A stretch of DNA of 64,000 bases from Pirellulales bacterium. GTDB lineage: Bacteria > Planctomycetota > Planctomycetia > Pirellulales > PALSA-1355. The notes under the pieces are model-generated. The model saw only the letters and a list, made by a program, of their open reading frames with translations, did no database searches and was not told where the DNA came from. This document shows, in pieces, positions 57,738-64,000 of the stretch (the first letter of the stretch is position 1; each line of letters opens with the position of its first letter). A program made the position numbers and the translations under genes. The stretch covers positions 218,829 through 282,828 of the forward strand of contig JALHMI010000012.1 of the NCBI GenBank assembly GCA_022844125.1, written 5' to 3'.

Positions 57738-58883
57738 GTGCATATGCACCCTCAAGCCTGGATCCGCGCCTCCTTCCTTCGACGACGCCCCTGGGAAATC
57801 GTCGCCCTGGCCACCCTCCTGGTGATCCTTGGTCTGGCGGCGATCGCCCGGGCCGAAACGCTCTCGGGCAGCTCCGGCCGGCACTTCACGCGGCAGCTCG
57901 CCTGGGCCGTAGTTTGCGTCCTGGCCATGTTCGCCGCTAGCCTGCCGAACTACCGCCGACTGATGCGGTACAGCTACCTGGCCCTGCTCGCGTCGCTGGT
58001 GCTGCTCGTGGCCGTGTTCTGGCTTCCTGAGATCAACGGCGCCCGGCGGTGGATTCGTCTGGGACCGGTGGGCCTGCAGCCATCTGAGTTTGCCAAGCTG
58101 GCGTGCGTGGTAGCGCTCGCCCGGTATCTGATGTACCGCGAAAGTTATCGCCGGCTGCTGGGGCTATGCGTACCGCTGGCCTTGGTGATGGTTCCACTGC
58201 TGCTGGTGCTCAAGGAGCCTGATCTCGGCACGGCGCTGGTGTTCCTGCCCGTGATGTTCGCGATGCTGTTCGCCGCGGGCGCGCGCAAGCGGCACCTGGC
58301 GCTCTTGGTTGCGATCGCCGTGGCGATGTCGCCGGTCGTCTGGTCGCAGATGAGTCGCGAGCAGAAGTCGCGCGTCACGGCCCTCGCCGAGCAGACCGGC
58401 CCCGGCGAAAGTCCGACCGACGACGGTTATCACCTGCATCAGGCCAAGCTGCAGCTTGCGCTAGGCGGCTGGACGGGCAGCGTGCTCGATGCACAGGCGA
58501 TCGATGATTTTTGTTTTGTGCCCGAGCCGCATACCGATTCGATTGCGATCGTGCTGGGCGAACGGTTCGGCATCATTGGCTGGATCGCTATGCTCTCGCT
58601 GTTCCTGCTGCTGGCCTGGCGGATCCTGGCGATCGCCGAGCACACGCGCGAACCCTTCGGCCGCCTCGTAGCCGTGGGCATCGCAGCCCTGATCGGCACG
58701 CAGGTCGTGATCAACACGGCGATGTTCGTCGGCCTGCTCCCCATTACCGGTCTCGCCCTGCCGCTCTTGAGTTACGGCGGCTCAAGCATGCTGGCCAACG
58801 CCCTGGCCCTCGGCCTCGTCCTCAACATCGCCATGCGCCCCGGCTACGAAGTCACGAACGAGCCGTTCCGGTTTGTGGATTGA
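57738..58883 (+). CDS. rodA: Cell-cycle/elongasome transglycosylase RodA (SEDS family)
   Basis: 381 residues; ATG 57744 is a second start. SEDS proteins polymerise peptidoglycan. Ten helices are predicted. RWIRLGPVGLQPSEFAKLAC is the signature after helix 4, LLVLKEPDLGTALVFLPVMF has the catalytic Asp, and VPEPHTDSIAIVLGERFGII, LLPITGLALPLLSYGGSSML complete the pattern. RodA rather than FtsW is suggested by the H-T-D-S-I loop and GLALP-LLSYGGSS, but the two are hard to separate. Planctomycetes long lacked known peptidoglycan genes except in some groups, so its presence matters. Confidence 0.92.
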   Translation: MHMHPQAWIRASFLRRRPWEIVALATLLVILGLAAIARAETLSGSSGRHFTRQLAWAVVCVLAMFAASLPNYRRLMRYSYLALLASLVLLVAVFWLPEINGARRWIRLGPVGLQPSEFAKLACVVALARYLMYRESYRRLLGLCVPLALVMVPLLLVLKEPDLGTALVFLPVMFAMLFAAGARKRHLALLVAIAVAMSPVVWSQMSREQKSRVTALAEQTGPGESPTDDGYHLHQAKLQLALGGWTGSVLDAQAIDDFCFVPEPHTDSIAIVLGERFGIIGWIAMLSLFLLLAWRILAIAEHTREPFGRLVAVGIAALIGTQVVINTAMFVGLLPITGLALPLLSYGGSSMLANALALGLVLNIAMRPGYEVTNEPFRFVD

Positions 58884-58984
58884 GCTTTATAGCCTTCAGC
58901 GACAGATACGTAGTTCAGGCGTTGACTTGGCTCCTCACGTCGCGGCATATCAAGTCCGCCCGTACACTTCTCATGCCATTGCGG

Positions 58985-59419
58985 TCAGTCGTGTGCGTAC
59001 TTGTCGATCCATCCAACAATCGATCGCGACCAGGAACCATCCACGGTCAAATCGCCGTGATGTAGGTCGATCGATCCTCCATCCTCAAAGACTTGGATCA
59101 ATCGCTCGAAGGCCTGTTGCAGGGTTCGAGCGTGTTCAACTCCTCGGTCGGCCAGCTCCTCTGCGATCAGGAATCGACGTGCGCAAATCGTAGCCAAAGG
59201 AAAAGGGCACGGCGGCAATTCCGGAGGGTCACCGATCATTGGCTGATTCAGTATCTTTCGCGGATCGGTGTAGAAAGGTTGCCCATACTTATCCATCTGC
59301 TTAAAGACCGGGGCGGCCGATTCGAAGAAACCATACACCTTCTTTACGTGAGATTCACTCCCGTTGGAGCCGACTCGACTCCAATCGATTCTCAGGAGGC
59401 GTTCATAGCTGCTTTTCAT
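58985..59419 (-). CDS. Hypothetical third gene of the toxin-antitoxin cluster
   Basis: 144 residues. It starts MKSSYERLLRIDWSRVGSNG and continues VKKVYGFFESAAPVFKQMDK, then a Pro-rich middle (MIGDPPELPPCPFPLATICA), a helix RRFLIAEELADRGVEHARTL and a hydrophilic end (GSIDLHHGDLTVDGSWSRSI). I do not recognise a family. It lies 10 bases behind the PIN toxin stop and on the same strand, so it is transcribed with the toxin-antitoxin pair. Unlike most genes here, its sequence has fewer GC-rich codons. No signal peptide. Confidence 0.6.
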   Translation of the reverse strand: MKSSYERLLRIDWSRVGSNGSESHVKKVYGFFESAAPVFKQMDKYGQPFYTDPRKILNQPMIGDPPELPPCPFPLATICARRFLIAEELADRGVEHARTLQQAFERLIQVFEDGGSIDLHHGDLTVDGSWSRSIVGWIDKYAHD

Positions 59420-59429
59420 CGAATTGCCG

Positions 59430-59888
59430 TTAGCCTTCGTCCGGATTGATCACCGAGAGTCCTTCCAACCGGGCAATCTCCGCCAGATGTTTGTCAGCGC
59501 AGACGAAATGATCGAGCGACAGCTTGGGGCTCAGTTCCAACACCGCTCCGAGCTGAATCGCGTCGAGCGTCCGCAAACGCCGTGCTCTCGCCCACTTCTC
59601 CAGGAGCTGTTCCGCTCGCCGCTGATGCGTCCGCAGCAGATTCTTCACAACGAGTTTCTTCGATTGAATGTCCGCTCCAAATCGCTTCTTGAGCAACTCG
59701 TAGTCGGCGTCGCTTAGTACGCCATCGCGGACTTTCTGGCTGAAGACGGATTGAATTTCAATCACGGACAGTGAAGAAATCACAAAATCGCTCTCTTGCT
59801 CGGTCAACAGCGAGAGCACCTTGGGTGTCCCGATCTCGGGATGGTAAGCCTTCGCCAGCGCACTGGTATCGAAGAAATAACCAGTCAT
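59430..59888 (-). CDS. PIN-domain protein, VapC-like toxin
   Basis: 152 residues. The PIN fold's acidic residues are visible: Asp 7 (MTGYFFDTSALAKAYHPEIG), Glu in ISSLSVIEIQSVFSQKVRDG, and Asp in RARRLRTLDAIQLGAVLELS and DHFVCADKHLAEIARLEGLS. VapC-type toxins cut RNA, usually tRNA or rRNA, with Mg. The antitoxin gene upstream ends with TGATG, overlapping the ATG. The domain length (about 135-150) is typical. Confidence 0.88.
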   Translation of the reverse strand: MTGYFFDTSALAKAYHPEIGTPKVLSLLTEQESDFVISSLSVIEIQSVFSQKVRDGVLSDADYELLKKRFGADIQSKKLVVKNLLRTHQRRAEQLLEKWARARRLRTLDAIQLGAVLELSPKLSLDHFVCADKHLAEIARLEGLSVINPDEG

Positions 59889-60151
59889 CAGAATCGCTCG
59901 TCACGCTCGCGAGCGAAGTCGTCTGCCAGAGAGCCAGGAATCTTGGCCAGAGCTTGGTGGACCTGTTCCAGAGTTACCGTGGCGTCGGCGACTGCGGCGA
60001 TTTCCGGCTGATAGTCATCCTCCGCCTCGGCAGGCGTCTCCATCGCGCGGACGATCGCCACCTCCACTCGCTCCTGTTCATTCAGGTCGAGCGGCTCGAG
60101 TGGTCGCAACTTGCCGGATTCGAAAATGGCAGGGATGAGCTTGGATTCCAT
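59888..60151 (-). CDS. DUF104-family antitoxin-like protein
   Basis: 87 residues from ATG 60151. The start MESKLIPAIFESGKLRPLEP then LDLNEQERVEVAIVRAMETP follows the DUF104 (AF2212-like) pattern of a short beta barrel-like AbrB-related antitoxin: I-x-A-x-(Y/F)-E-x-G-x-L-(R/K)-P-L. The acidic tail (AEAEDDYQPEIAAVADATVT) and helix ALAKIPGSLADDFARERDER would wrap the toxin. The stop overlaps the toxin ATG (TGATG). TATAAT sits seven bases before ATG 60151 (60158-60163), so the transcript may be leaderless. An in-frame start at 60190 would lie upstream of this -10. Confidence 0.8.
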   Translation of the reverse strand: MESKLIPAIFESGKLRPLEPLDLNEQERVEVAIVRAMETPAEAEDDYQPEIAAVADATVTLEQVHQALAKIPGSLADDFARERDERF

Positions 60152-60208
60152 GAGCACATTATACCTCGTCCGGGGAGGCACGGTCCACATTGGTCCGCCG
60201 CCGCCGTC

Positions 60209-61483
60209 CTACTTCCCCGCCTCGATCCGCAATCCATCCACGGCCAGCTCGCCGGTCGCGCCGTTGAGTCCGACGCGCACCACGGCCTCGCGCGCTTTGA
60301 CCGGGACGCTCACCTTCTCTTTGACGAGTCGCCAGTCGAACGTTCCGAGCCACGGCCGCAGGTAGCGGTAGCCGGCTTCATTGCGGTTGTCGTCGTAGAA
60401 CACGATCGCCACCGTGGCCTGATCATATTCGGCCGACCCGGGACGAACGTTCTCGCCGCGCACCCAAACCGAAATGTCGAGCTGACGCACCTCGCGGCCA
60501 TCGACGGCCATCCCTTGCAAGGCCTGCGCAGGCCGGCCGGGCTCGGTGTTCTTGAAGACCGCGAACTGGTCCCCCTCAGGTGCTTCGGGCGCCTCGACCA
60601 GTTCCAATTGGCGCTGATAGTGCCAACTGCTTGCGCGCCGCTCCGGCTCGTCGCTGGCGGCGCTGCCAGCGGGAGCTGTCACCGGTTCGGTGGCCACTTC
60701 TTCAAACCCGCCATTGGCGATCGATGGTTTGTTCGGGTCAGGCTTCACGACGCGGCTCTTCTCAGCCTCGCCGGTCATCGGCACGAACAGCGTCGGCAGC
60801 GAGCCGATCTTTTCGAGCTGGCCGTCCTTCTTCTCGAACAGGTAGAGCATCTGCTGGTAGCGCTCGCCGACGGGCACGATAATCCGGCCCCCTTCGCGCA
60901 GCTGATCCACCAGCGGCTGCGGCACCTTCTCGGGCGAACAGGTAACGATGATCTTGTCGAACGGCGCATGCTTGGGCCAGCCCTTGTAGCCATCGGCGAT
61001 CAGCGGATGGACGTTCTTATAGTTCAGCCGCTTGAGCGTGCGCGCAGCGCGCTGGCCCAGCGGCTTGACGATCTCGATCGTGTAAACCTGGTTGACCAAC
61101 GGGCTCAGGATTGCCGCCTGGTAACCGCTGCCGGTGCCGATCTCCAGCACCTTGTCGGTCGGCTGCGGATCGAGCTGTTCGGTCATGTAAGCCACGACGA
61201 ACGGCGGCGAAATGGTCTGACCATTGCCAATCGGCAGCGCCATGTCGTAGTACGCCTGGCCGCGCTGGTTGAGGGCGACGAACTCATGGCGCGGCGTCGT
61301 GCGAGCCGATTCGATCACCCGCGGGTTCTTGATCCCGGCGGCGACGAGCGACTCGTCAACCATCTTGTCGCGCTGTGCGTCGAACTCATTGGCGAGCGAT
61401 CCTGTCGCCAGCAGCAGGGCCAGCAGCCCGCAACAGCCGGCGCACAAACGTGCTCGCGACACTTCACGGAAGATCATGTTCAC
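60209..61483 (-). CDS. pcm: Exported L-isoaspartyl O-methyltransferase with C-terminal beta domain
   Basis: 424 residues. A signal peptide (RLCAGCCGLLALLLATGSLA) ends at NEF. The methyltransferase domain (about 35-245) shows IKNPRVIESARTTPRHEFVA, GNGQTISPPFVVAYMTEQLD (SxP loop), DKVLEIGTGSGYQAAILSPL (SAM motif I) and DKIIVTCSPEKVPQPLVDQL. It would methylate isoaspartyl residues in the periplasm. The C-terminal 150 residues resemble a carbohydrate-binding-like jelly roll (ASSWHYQRQLELVEAPEAPE, LDISVWVRGENVRPGSAEYD, ATGELAVDGLRIEAGK). SAM is not known to occur outside the cytosol in quantity. The gene starts 20 bases inside the end of the retropepsin-like gene. Confidence 0.85.
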   Translation of the reverse strand: MNMIFREVSRARLCAGCCGLLALLLATGSLANEFDAQRDKMVDESLVAAGIKNPRVIESARTTPRHEFVALNQRGQAYYDMALPIGNGQTISPPFVVAYMTEQLDPQPTDKVLEIGTGSGYQAAILSPLVNQVYTIEIVKPLGQRAARTLKRLNYKNVHPLIADGYKGWPKHAPFDKIIVTCSPEKVPQPLVDQLREGGRIIVPVGERYQQMLYLFEKKDGQLEKIGSLPTLFVPMTGEAEKSRVVKPDPNKPSIANGGFEEVATEPVTAPAGSAASDEPERRASSWHYQRQLELVEAPEAPEGDQFAVFKNTEPGRPAQALQGMAVDGREVRQLDISVWVRGENVRPGSAEYDQATVAIVFYDDNRNEAGYRYLRPWLGTFDWRLVKEKVSVPVKAREAVVRVGLNGATGELAVDGLRIEAGK

Positions 61484-62849
61484 CTTTCACCTCAGCCGGC
61501 CGGATCGGACTTTGCATCGCCTGTGGATCACTTGAGGAGAGCCGAAACTCGTTTCGCGATAAGTCAAGGATTACACGGAATCGCTTCAGCAGATCGTGCC
61601 CCAGCATCAGGTCCACCACGTCGAGCCGGTCGAGCTCCTTGGGAAGCGTATCGACGACCGGCCAGTCGGCGATCGCTCGCCCGCCGAGCTCAATCGGCGG
61701 CAGCGTCAGGTCTTTCTTCTTGAAGCGGAACACCATGCCGGAGTGTGCGCCCGCAAGCTGCGGAATCTCGCGCCGTCCCCAGCGATAGGAAATATAGGTT
61801 CCACTGCGGTCGCCGGTGTCGACGAGCACGCGGAGCGGGGTTCCGCCGGCAGCGGTGCCTTCGGCCAGCGGCAACCGCGAGAACGTCCAGACGGGGATTC
61901 GCCACGCGGTGGACGCGGATTCGTCGGTGGTGGTTACGCTGGCGGAGGCCGGCTCAATCGTCACGCGCCGTTCGGGATAATCGAGCGTCACCCGCAGGTG
62001 ATACAAGATGTCGGCCCCCAGCGACATCGACCCATCGGCCGCGGTGAGTGCCGGGGAGTCGCCCACCAGCACGGGCACATTGCGGATCGTGAGCGAACCG
62101 AGTTCGAGTTTTTCGATCAGTCCGGCCTCGGCGGTCGCGCTGGCGAAACCGGCGAGTTCGATGTCTCCCGGCTGGACCCGAACGCCCGCAGCTTCAGCCG
62201 CCGCCCGGGTCATCACCGTGTGCTGTGCGCCGGTATCGATGAAGATTGTTTTGCAGGGTGTACCGTTGGCGGCTCCGTTGATCGCAAGAAGCTCCGCGGC
62301 TAGTGAGCCTGTCGCAGCCTCGGACAGCGGTGCTTCGACGACGACGTCTGCGGATGTTTCGATCTGAAACGGCGCCACCCCGGCCAGCAGGTCGCTCCAG
62401 GCGAGCACCGTCTGCAGCGCCGGATCGTCGAGCGCGATGCGTGCCAACTGCGCCGTCTCGAGCGGCAAGCCTTGCCGCAGCCGGGCAGTGGCCCAAAGCC
62501 GGATCGCCGCGGAAGAGACTTCTTCGGACGTGAGGCCTGCCAGCCGTTCGGCTTCGAGCGCGTCGGCCTCGGCAGCACGAGTGTTTCCCGCGGCGAGCAA
62601 TCCTTCAGCCGCCAGTACGCGAAGACGGGCGTCGTGCGGAAAGCGATCTGCGGCCGCTACCGATTCGGCGGCGAAGGCCGCGAAGTCGCCACGGCTGCGC
62701 CCACGTTCGAGTTCGTCAGCGCGAGCAGTAGCTGCGCCGCGGAACGCAGCATCGTCGGTGGCACTGGCTGCCCCCCCTGCCCTGGTGCAGCCGGCAAGCG
62801 CGAGTGCGACGAGGCAGAGTATCGGAATCGTGATTGAATTGAATCGCAT
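61464..62849 (-). CDS. Retropepsin-like aspartyl protease lipoprotein
   Basis: 461 residues. The lipobox in IPILCLVALALAGCTRAGGA makes it a lipoprotein. An N-terminal helical part (residues 25-150, LRVLAAEGLLAAGNTRAAEA) looks TPR-like. Two aspartyl protease-like halves follow: TPCKTIFIDTGAQHTVMTRA (DTG, about 205) and GTPLRVLVDTGDRSGTYISY (DTG, about 345), with hydrophobic-hydrophobic-Gly elements SLGADILYHLRVTLDYPERR and DLMLGHDLLKRFRVILDLSR. Having both halves in one chain is the clan AA arrangement of the pepsin-like enzymes, but the family is the bacterial retropepsin-like group. Its 3' end overlaps the start of the pcm gene by 20 bases. Confidence 0.85.
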   Translation of the reverse strand: MRFNSITIPILCLVALALAGCTRAGGAASATDDAAFRGAATARADELERGRSRGDFAAFAAESVAAADRFPHDARLRVLAAEGLLAAGNTRAAEADALEAERLAGLTSEEVSSAAIRLWATARLRQGLPLETAQLARIALDDPALQTVLAWSDLLAGVAPFQIETSADVVVEAPLSEAATGSLAAELLAINGAANGTPCKTIFIDTGAQHTVMTRAAAEAAGVRVQPGDIELAGFASATAEAGLIEKLELGSLTIRNVPVLVGDSPALTAADGSMSLGADILYHLRVTLDYPERRVTIEPASASVTTTDESASTAWRIPVWTFSRLPLAEGTAAGGTPLRVLVDTGDRSGTYISYRWGRREIPQLAGAHSGMVFRFKKKDLTLPPIELGGRAIADWPVVDTLPKELDRLDVVDLMLGHDLLKRFRVILDLSRNEFRLSSSDPQAMQSPIRPAEVKGEHDLP

Positions 62850-63051
62850 GCCCCGTCACCCGGAATGCTCTGGCGGGCGGGTCCTTGTGACCTGCCAACT
62901 TTGATTTTCGTGTAACCGGCGGTTTGCGGCAATGTCGCTGGCGGCAATTGCCGGTTTATCCGGTCGAACTGGGGGACTTGCGACGGGGCGGAGCGTCTGA
63001 AACACTGGCGGGATTGCCCACCGTCGCAACACCAACCCTTGAGCATGCGAG
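62850..63051. other. Divergent spacer
   Basis: 202 bases between the lipoprotein (minus) and the aldolase (plus). No repeat copies. The sequence CCGGCGGTTTGCGG... is repetitive GCGG-type and could be structural, but has no clear -10. Confidence 0.4.
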
Positions 63052-63849
63052 ATGAAGATCAACCCCGTCAAGCGGGCACTGAAGGCCGGCAAGCCGACGT
63101 TTGGCACCTGGCTGTCGATGGGCGACCTGTATGCCTCGCGCATTTTGGCGCGGATGAACTTCGCCTGGCTGACGCTCGACATCGAGCATTCGGCGATCGA
63201 CTGGTCGCAGGCGGCGATGATTTTTGCCGCGATTGCCGATGCCGGCGGTGTGCCGCTGGCCCGCGTGCCCAAGGGAAATCACGACTACATCAAGCGCGTG
63301 CTCGATGCGGGGGCCTGGGGCATCGTGGTACCGATGGTCGACACGGTCGAACAGGCGCAGATCGCGATTCGCGCGGCCAAGTATCCACCCATCGGCAATC
63401 GTAGCCTCGGCGGCGGCATGCACTCGATGAACTTTGACGCCACGGGACCTGAGTACTTCAAGCACGCCAACGACGAAATCCTGGTGATCCTGCAAACCGA
63501 GAGCCCCACGGGAGTCGCGAACGCCGAGGCGATTTACAGCCTGCCCGGCGTCGATGCAATCTTTGTCGGGCCGGTCGATCTGCGGGCCCAGATGCGTGCT
63601 CCCGACGGCACCGAAGCGACTGACGAAGAGTTCGAAGCGATGCTCCAGAAGGTGATCGCGGCGGGTAAGAAAGTCGGCACGCCAACCGGCATGCACGTCA
63701 TGGATCCGCAAACGGCACTCAAGCGGGCCGAACAAGGAATGCAGTTCATCGCCGTGGGGAGCGACCTGCGGCTGATGAGCACCGAGGCCACGAACACGCT
63801 CAAGGCGCTCGGCATCGAAGGATCTCGCGGCGAAAGTGCACGGTACTAA
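63052..63849 (+). CDS. HpcH/HpaI family aldolase
   Basis: 265 residues. Class II pyruvate aldolase fold: [40 protein letters not shown] (base region), [20 protein letters not shown] (Arg), [40 protein letters not shown] (metal Glu) and [20 protein letters not shown] (metal Asp). The family includes HpaI (2-oxo-hept-4-ene-1,7-dioate aldolase), GarL and YfaU. Here H-S-A replaces H-G-x in the first motif. No neighbouring catabolic gene shows the substrate. Confidence 0.92.
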   Translation: MKINPVKRALKAGKPTFGTWLSMGDLYASRILARMNFAWLTLDIEHSAIDWSQAAMIFAAIADAGGVPLARVPKGNHDYIKRVLDAGAWGIVVPMVDTVEQAQIAIRAAKYPPIGNRSLGGGMHSMNFDATGPEYFKHANDEILVILQTESPTGVANAEAIYSLPGVDAIFVGPVDLRAQMRAPDGTEATDEEFEAMLQKVIAAGKKVGTPTGMHVMDPQTALKRAEQGMQFIAVGSDLRLMSTEATNTLKALGIEGSRGESARY

Positions 63850-63923
63850 GTCAAACTCGTTTCTCGGCTGCTCGAATCATCACCCGACGCGTGAGTTTTG
63901 AAGTTGCGCTAGCTTGCTAGTGG

Positions 63924-64000
63924 TTAGTTGTTGAGTTTTCGATGTTCAGTGGGTAGGGCCTGTTCCAGGGTTCGCTTCATCTTTCGCAGGCCGGTTTTGG
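63924..64000 (-). CDS. Possible C-terminal end of a gene cut by the window
   Basis: On the minus strand the frame read from 63999 down reads KTGLRKMKRTLEQALPTEHR then KLNN and stops at 63924-63926. The charge-balanced composition fits a real protein end, but only 24 codons are visible and another open frame (ending NPGTGPTH) covers the same bases. No family can be named. Confidence 0.3.
   Translation of the reverse strand, partial: KTGLRKMKRTLEQALPTEHRKLNN

Noticed and set aside
59771..61723. 650-codon plus-strand frame opposite the toxin, antitoxin and pcm genes
   Set aside because: Spans three real minus-strand genes and has no protein family features.
1..64000. tRNA and rRNA genes, CRISPR arrays, transposase genes
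   Set aside because: I looked for TTCGA/TTCAA T-arm patterns with acceptor stems, regularly spaced repeats and DDE or integrase motifs and saw none. A tRNA scan and HMM search would settle this.

Overview
The window looks like a GC-rich planctomycete chromosome, most likely of the Pirellulales type. This is inferred from gene families typical of that phylum: paired DUF1549/DUF1553 and DUF1501 proteins, DUF1559 pseudopilins, a TIGR03000 protein with WGSSGG repeats, a PEP-CTERM protein, and many Cys/Gly-rich or Pro-rich lipoproteins. About 60 protein genes are supported. No rRNA, tRNA, CRISPR array, integrase or transposase was seen.

Layout. 1-7 kb: the end of an ornithine cyclodeaminase-type gene, polyphosphate kinase 2, a small His/Cys-rich exported protein, a pseudopilin, a PEP-CTERM protein, a membrane protein, a transglutaminase-like protein and a MarR regulator. 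7-15 kb: MazG-like pyrophosphohydrolase, larC, a YyaL/DUF255 thioredoxin-fold protein, a DUF1501 protein, panB and an exported protein. 15-23 kb: DUF4404, a pseudopilin, gap with a tiny Lys-rich gene behind it, ferritin, a Cys/Gly-rich lipoprotein and an MsbA-type ABC exporter. 23-32 kb: DUF1549/1553 then DUF1501, a ceramidase-like protein, a PulJ-like pilin protein, an esterase and DUF420. 32-36 kb: leuA with its leader, then two planctomycete-type genes. 36-43 kb: an SDR, a three-gene envelope lipoprotein operon, an exported LolA-like protein and pdxA. 43-54 kb: ZIP transporter, dtd, a DUF457-type membrane protein, cvpA, accA, an odd Ser/Thr kinase, a glycosyltransferase, truA and asd. 54-64 kb: a degenerate NUDIX protein, an HTTM pair, TIGR03000, rodA, a PIN/DUF104 toxin-antitoxin pair, an exported isoaspartyl methyltransferase, a retropepsin-like lipoprotein, an HpcH/HpaI aldolase and a possible partial gene at the right edge.

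The most striking signal is upstream of leuA on the minus strand. A good promoter is followed at once by a short ORF in which seven of nine consecutive codons are Leu, written only as CTA, TTG and CTT. Next come a rho-independent terminator and two competing upstream pairings. This has every part of a classical leucine transcription attenuator, in a phylum where I know of no description of one.

The second theme is repeats. The intergenic spaces hold several families of short palindromic elements. Three families occur as 145-163 bp inverted pairs that resemble REPINs or MITEs. Two shorter families sit at many junctions of convergent genes, where they could act as bidirectional terminators. One 450-bp spacer (about 22.6-23.07 kb) holds many hairpins and may encode a small RNA.
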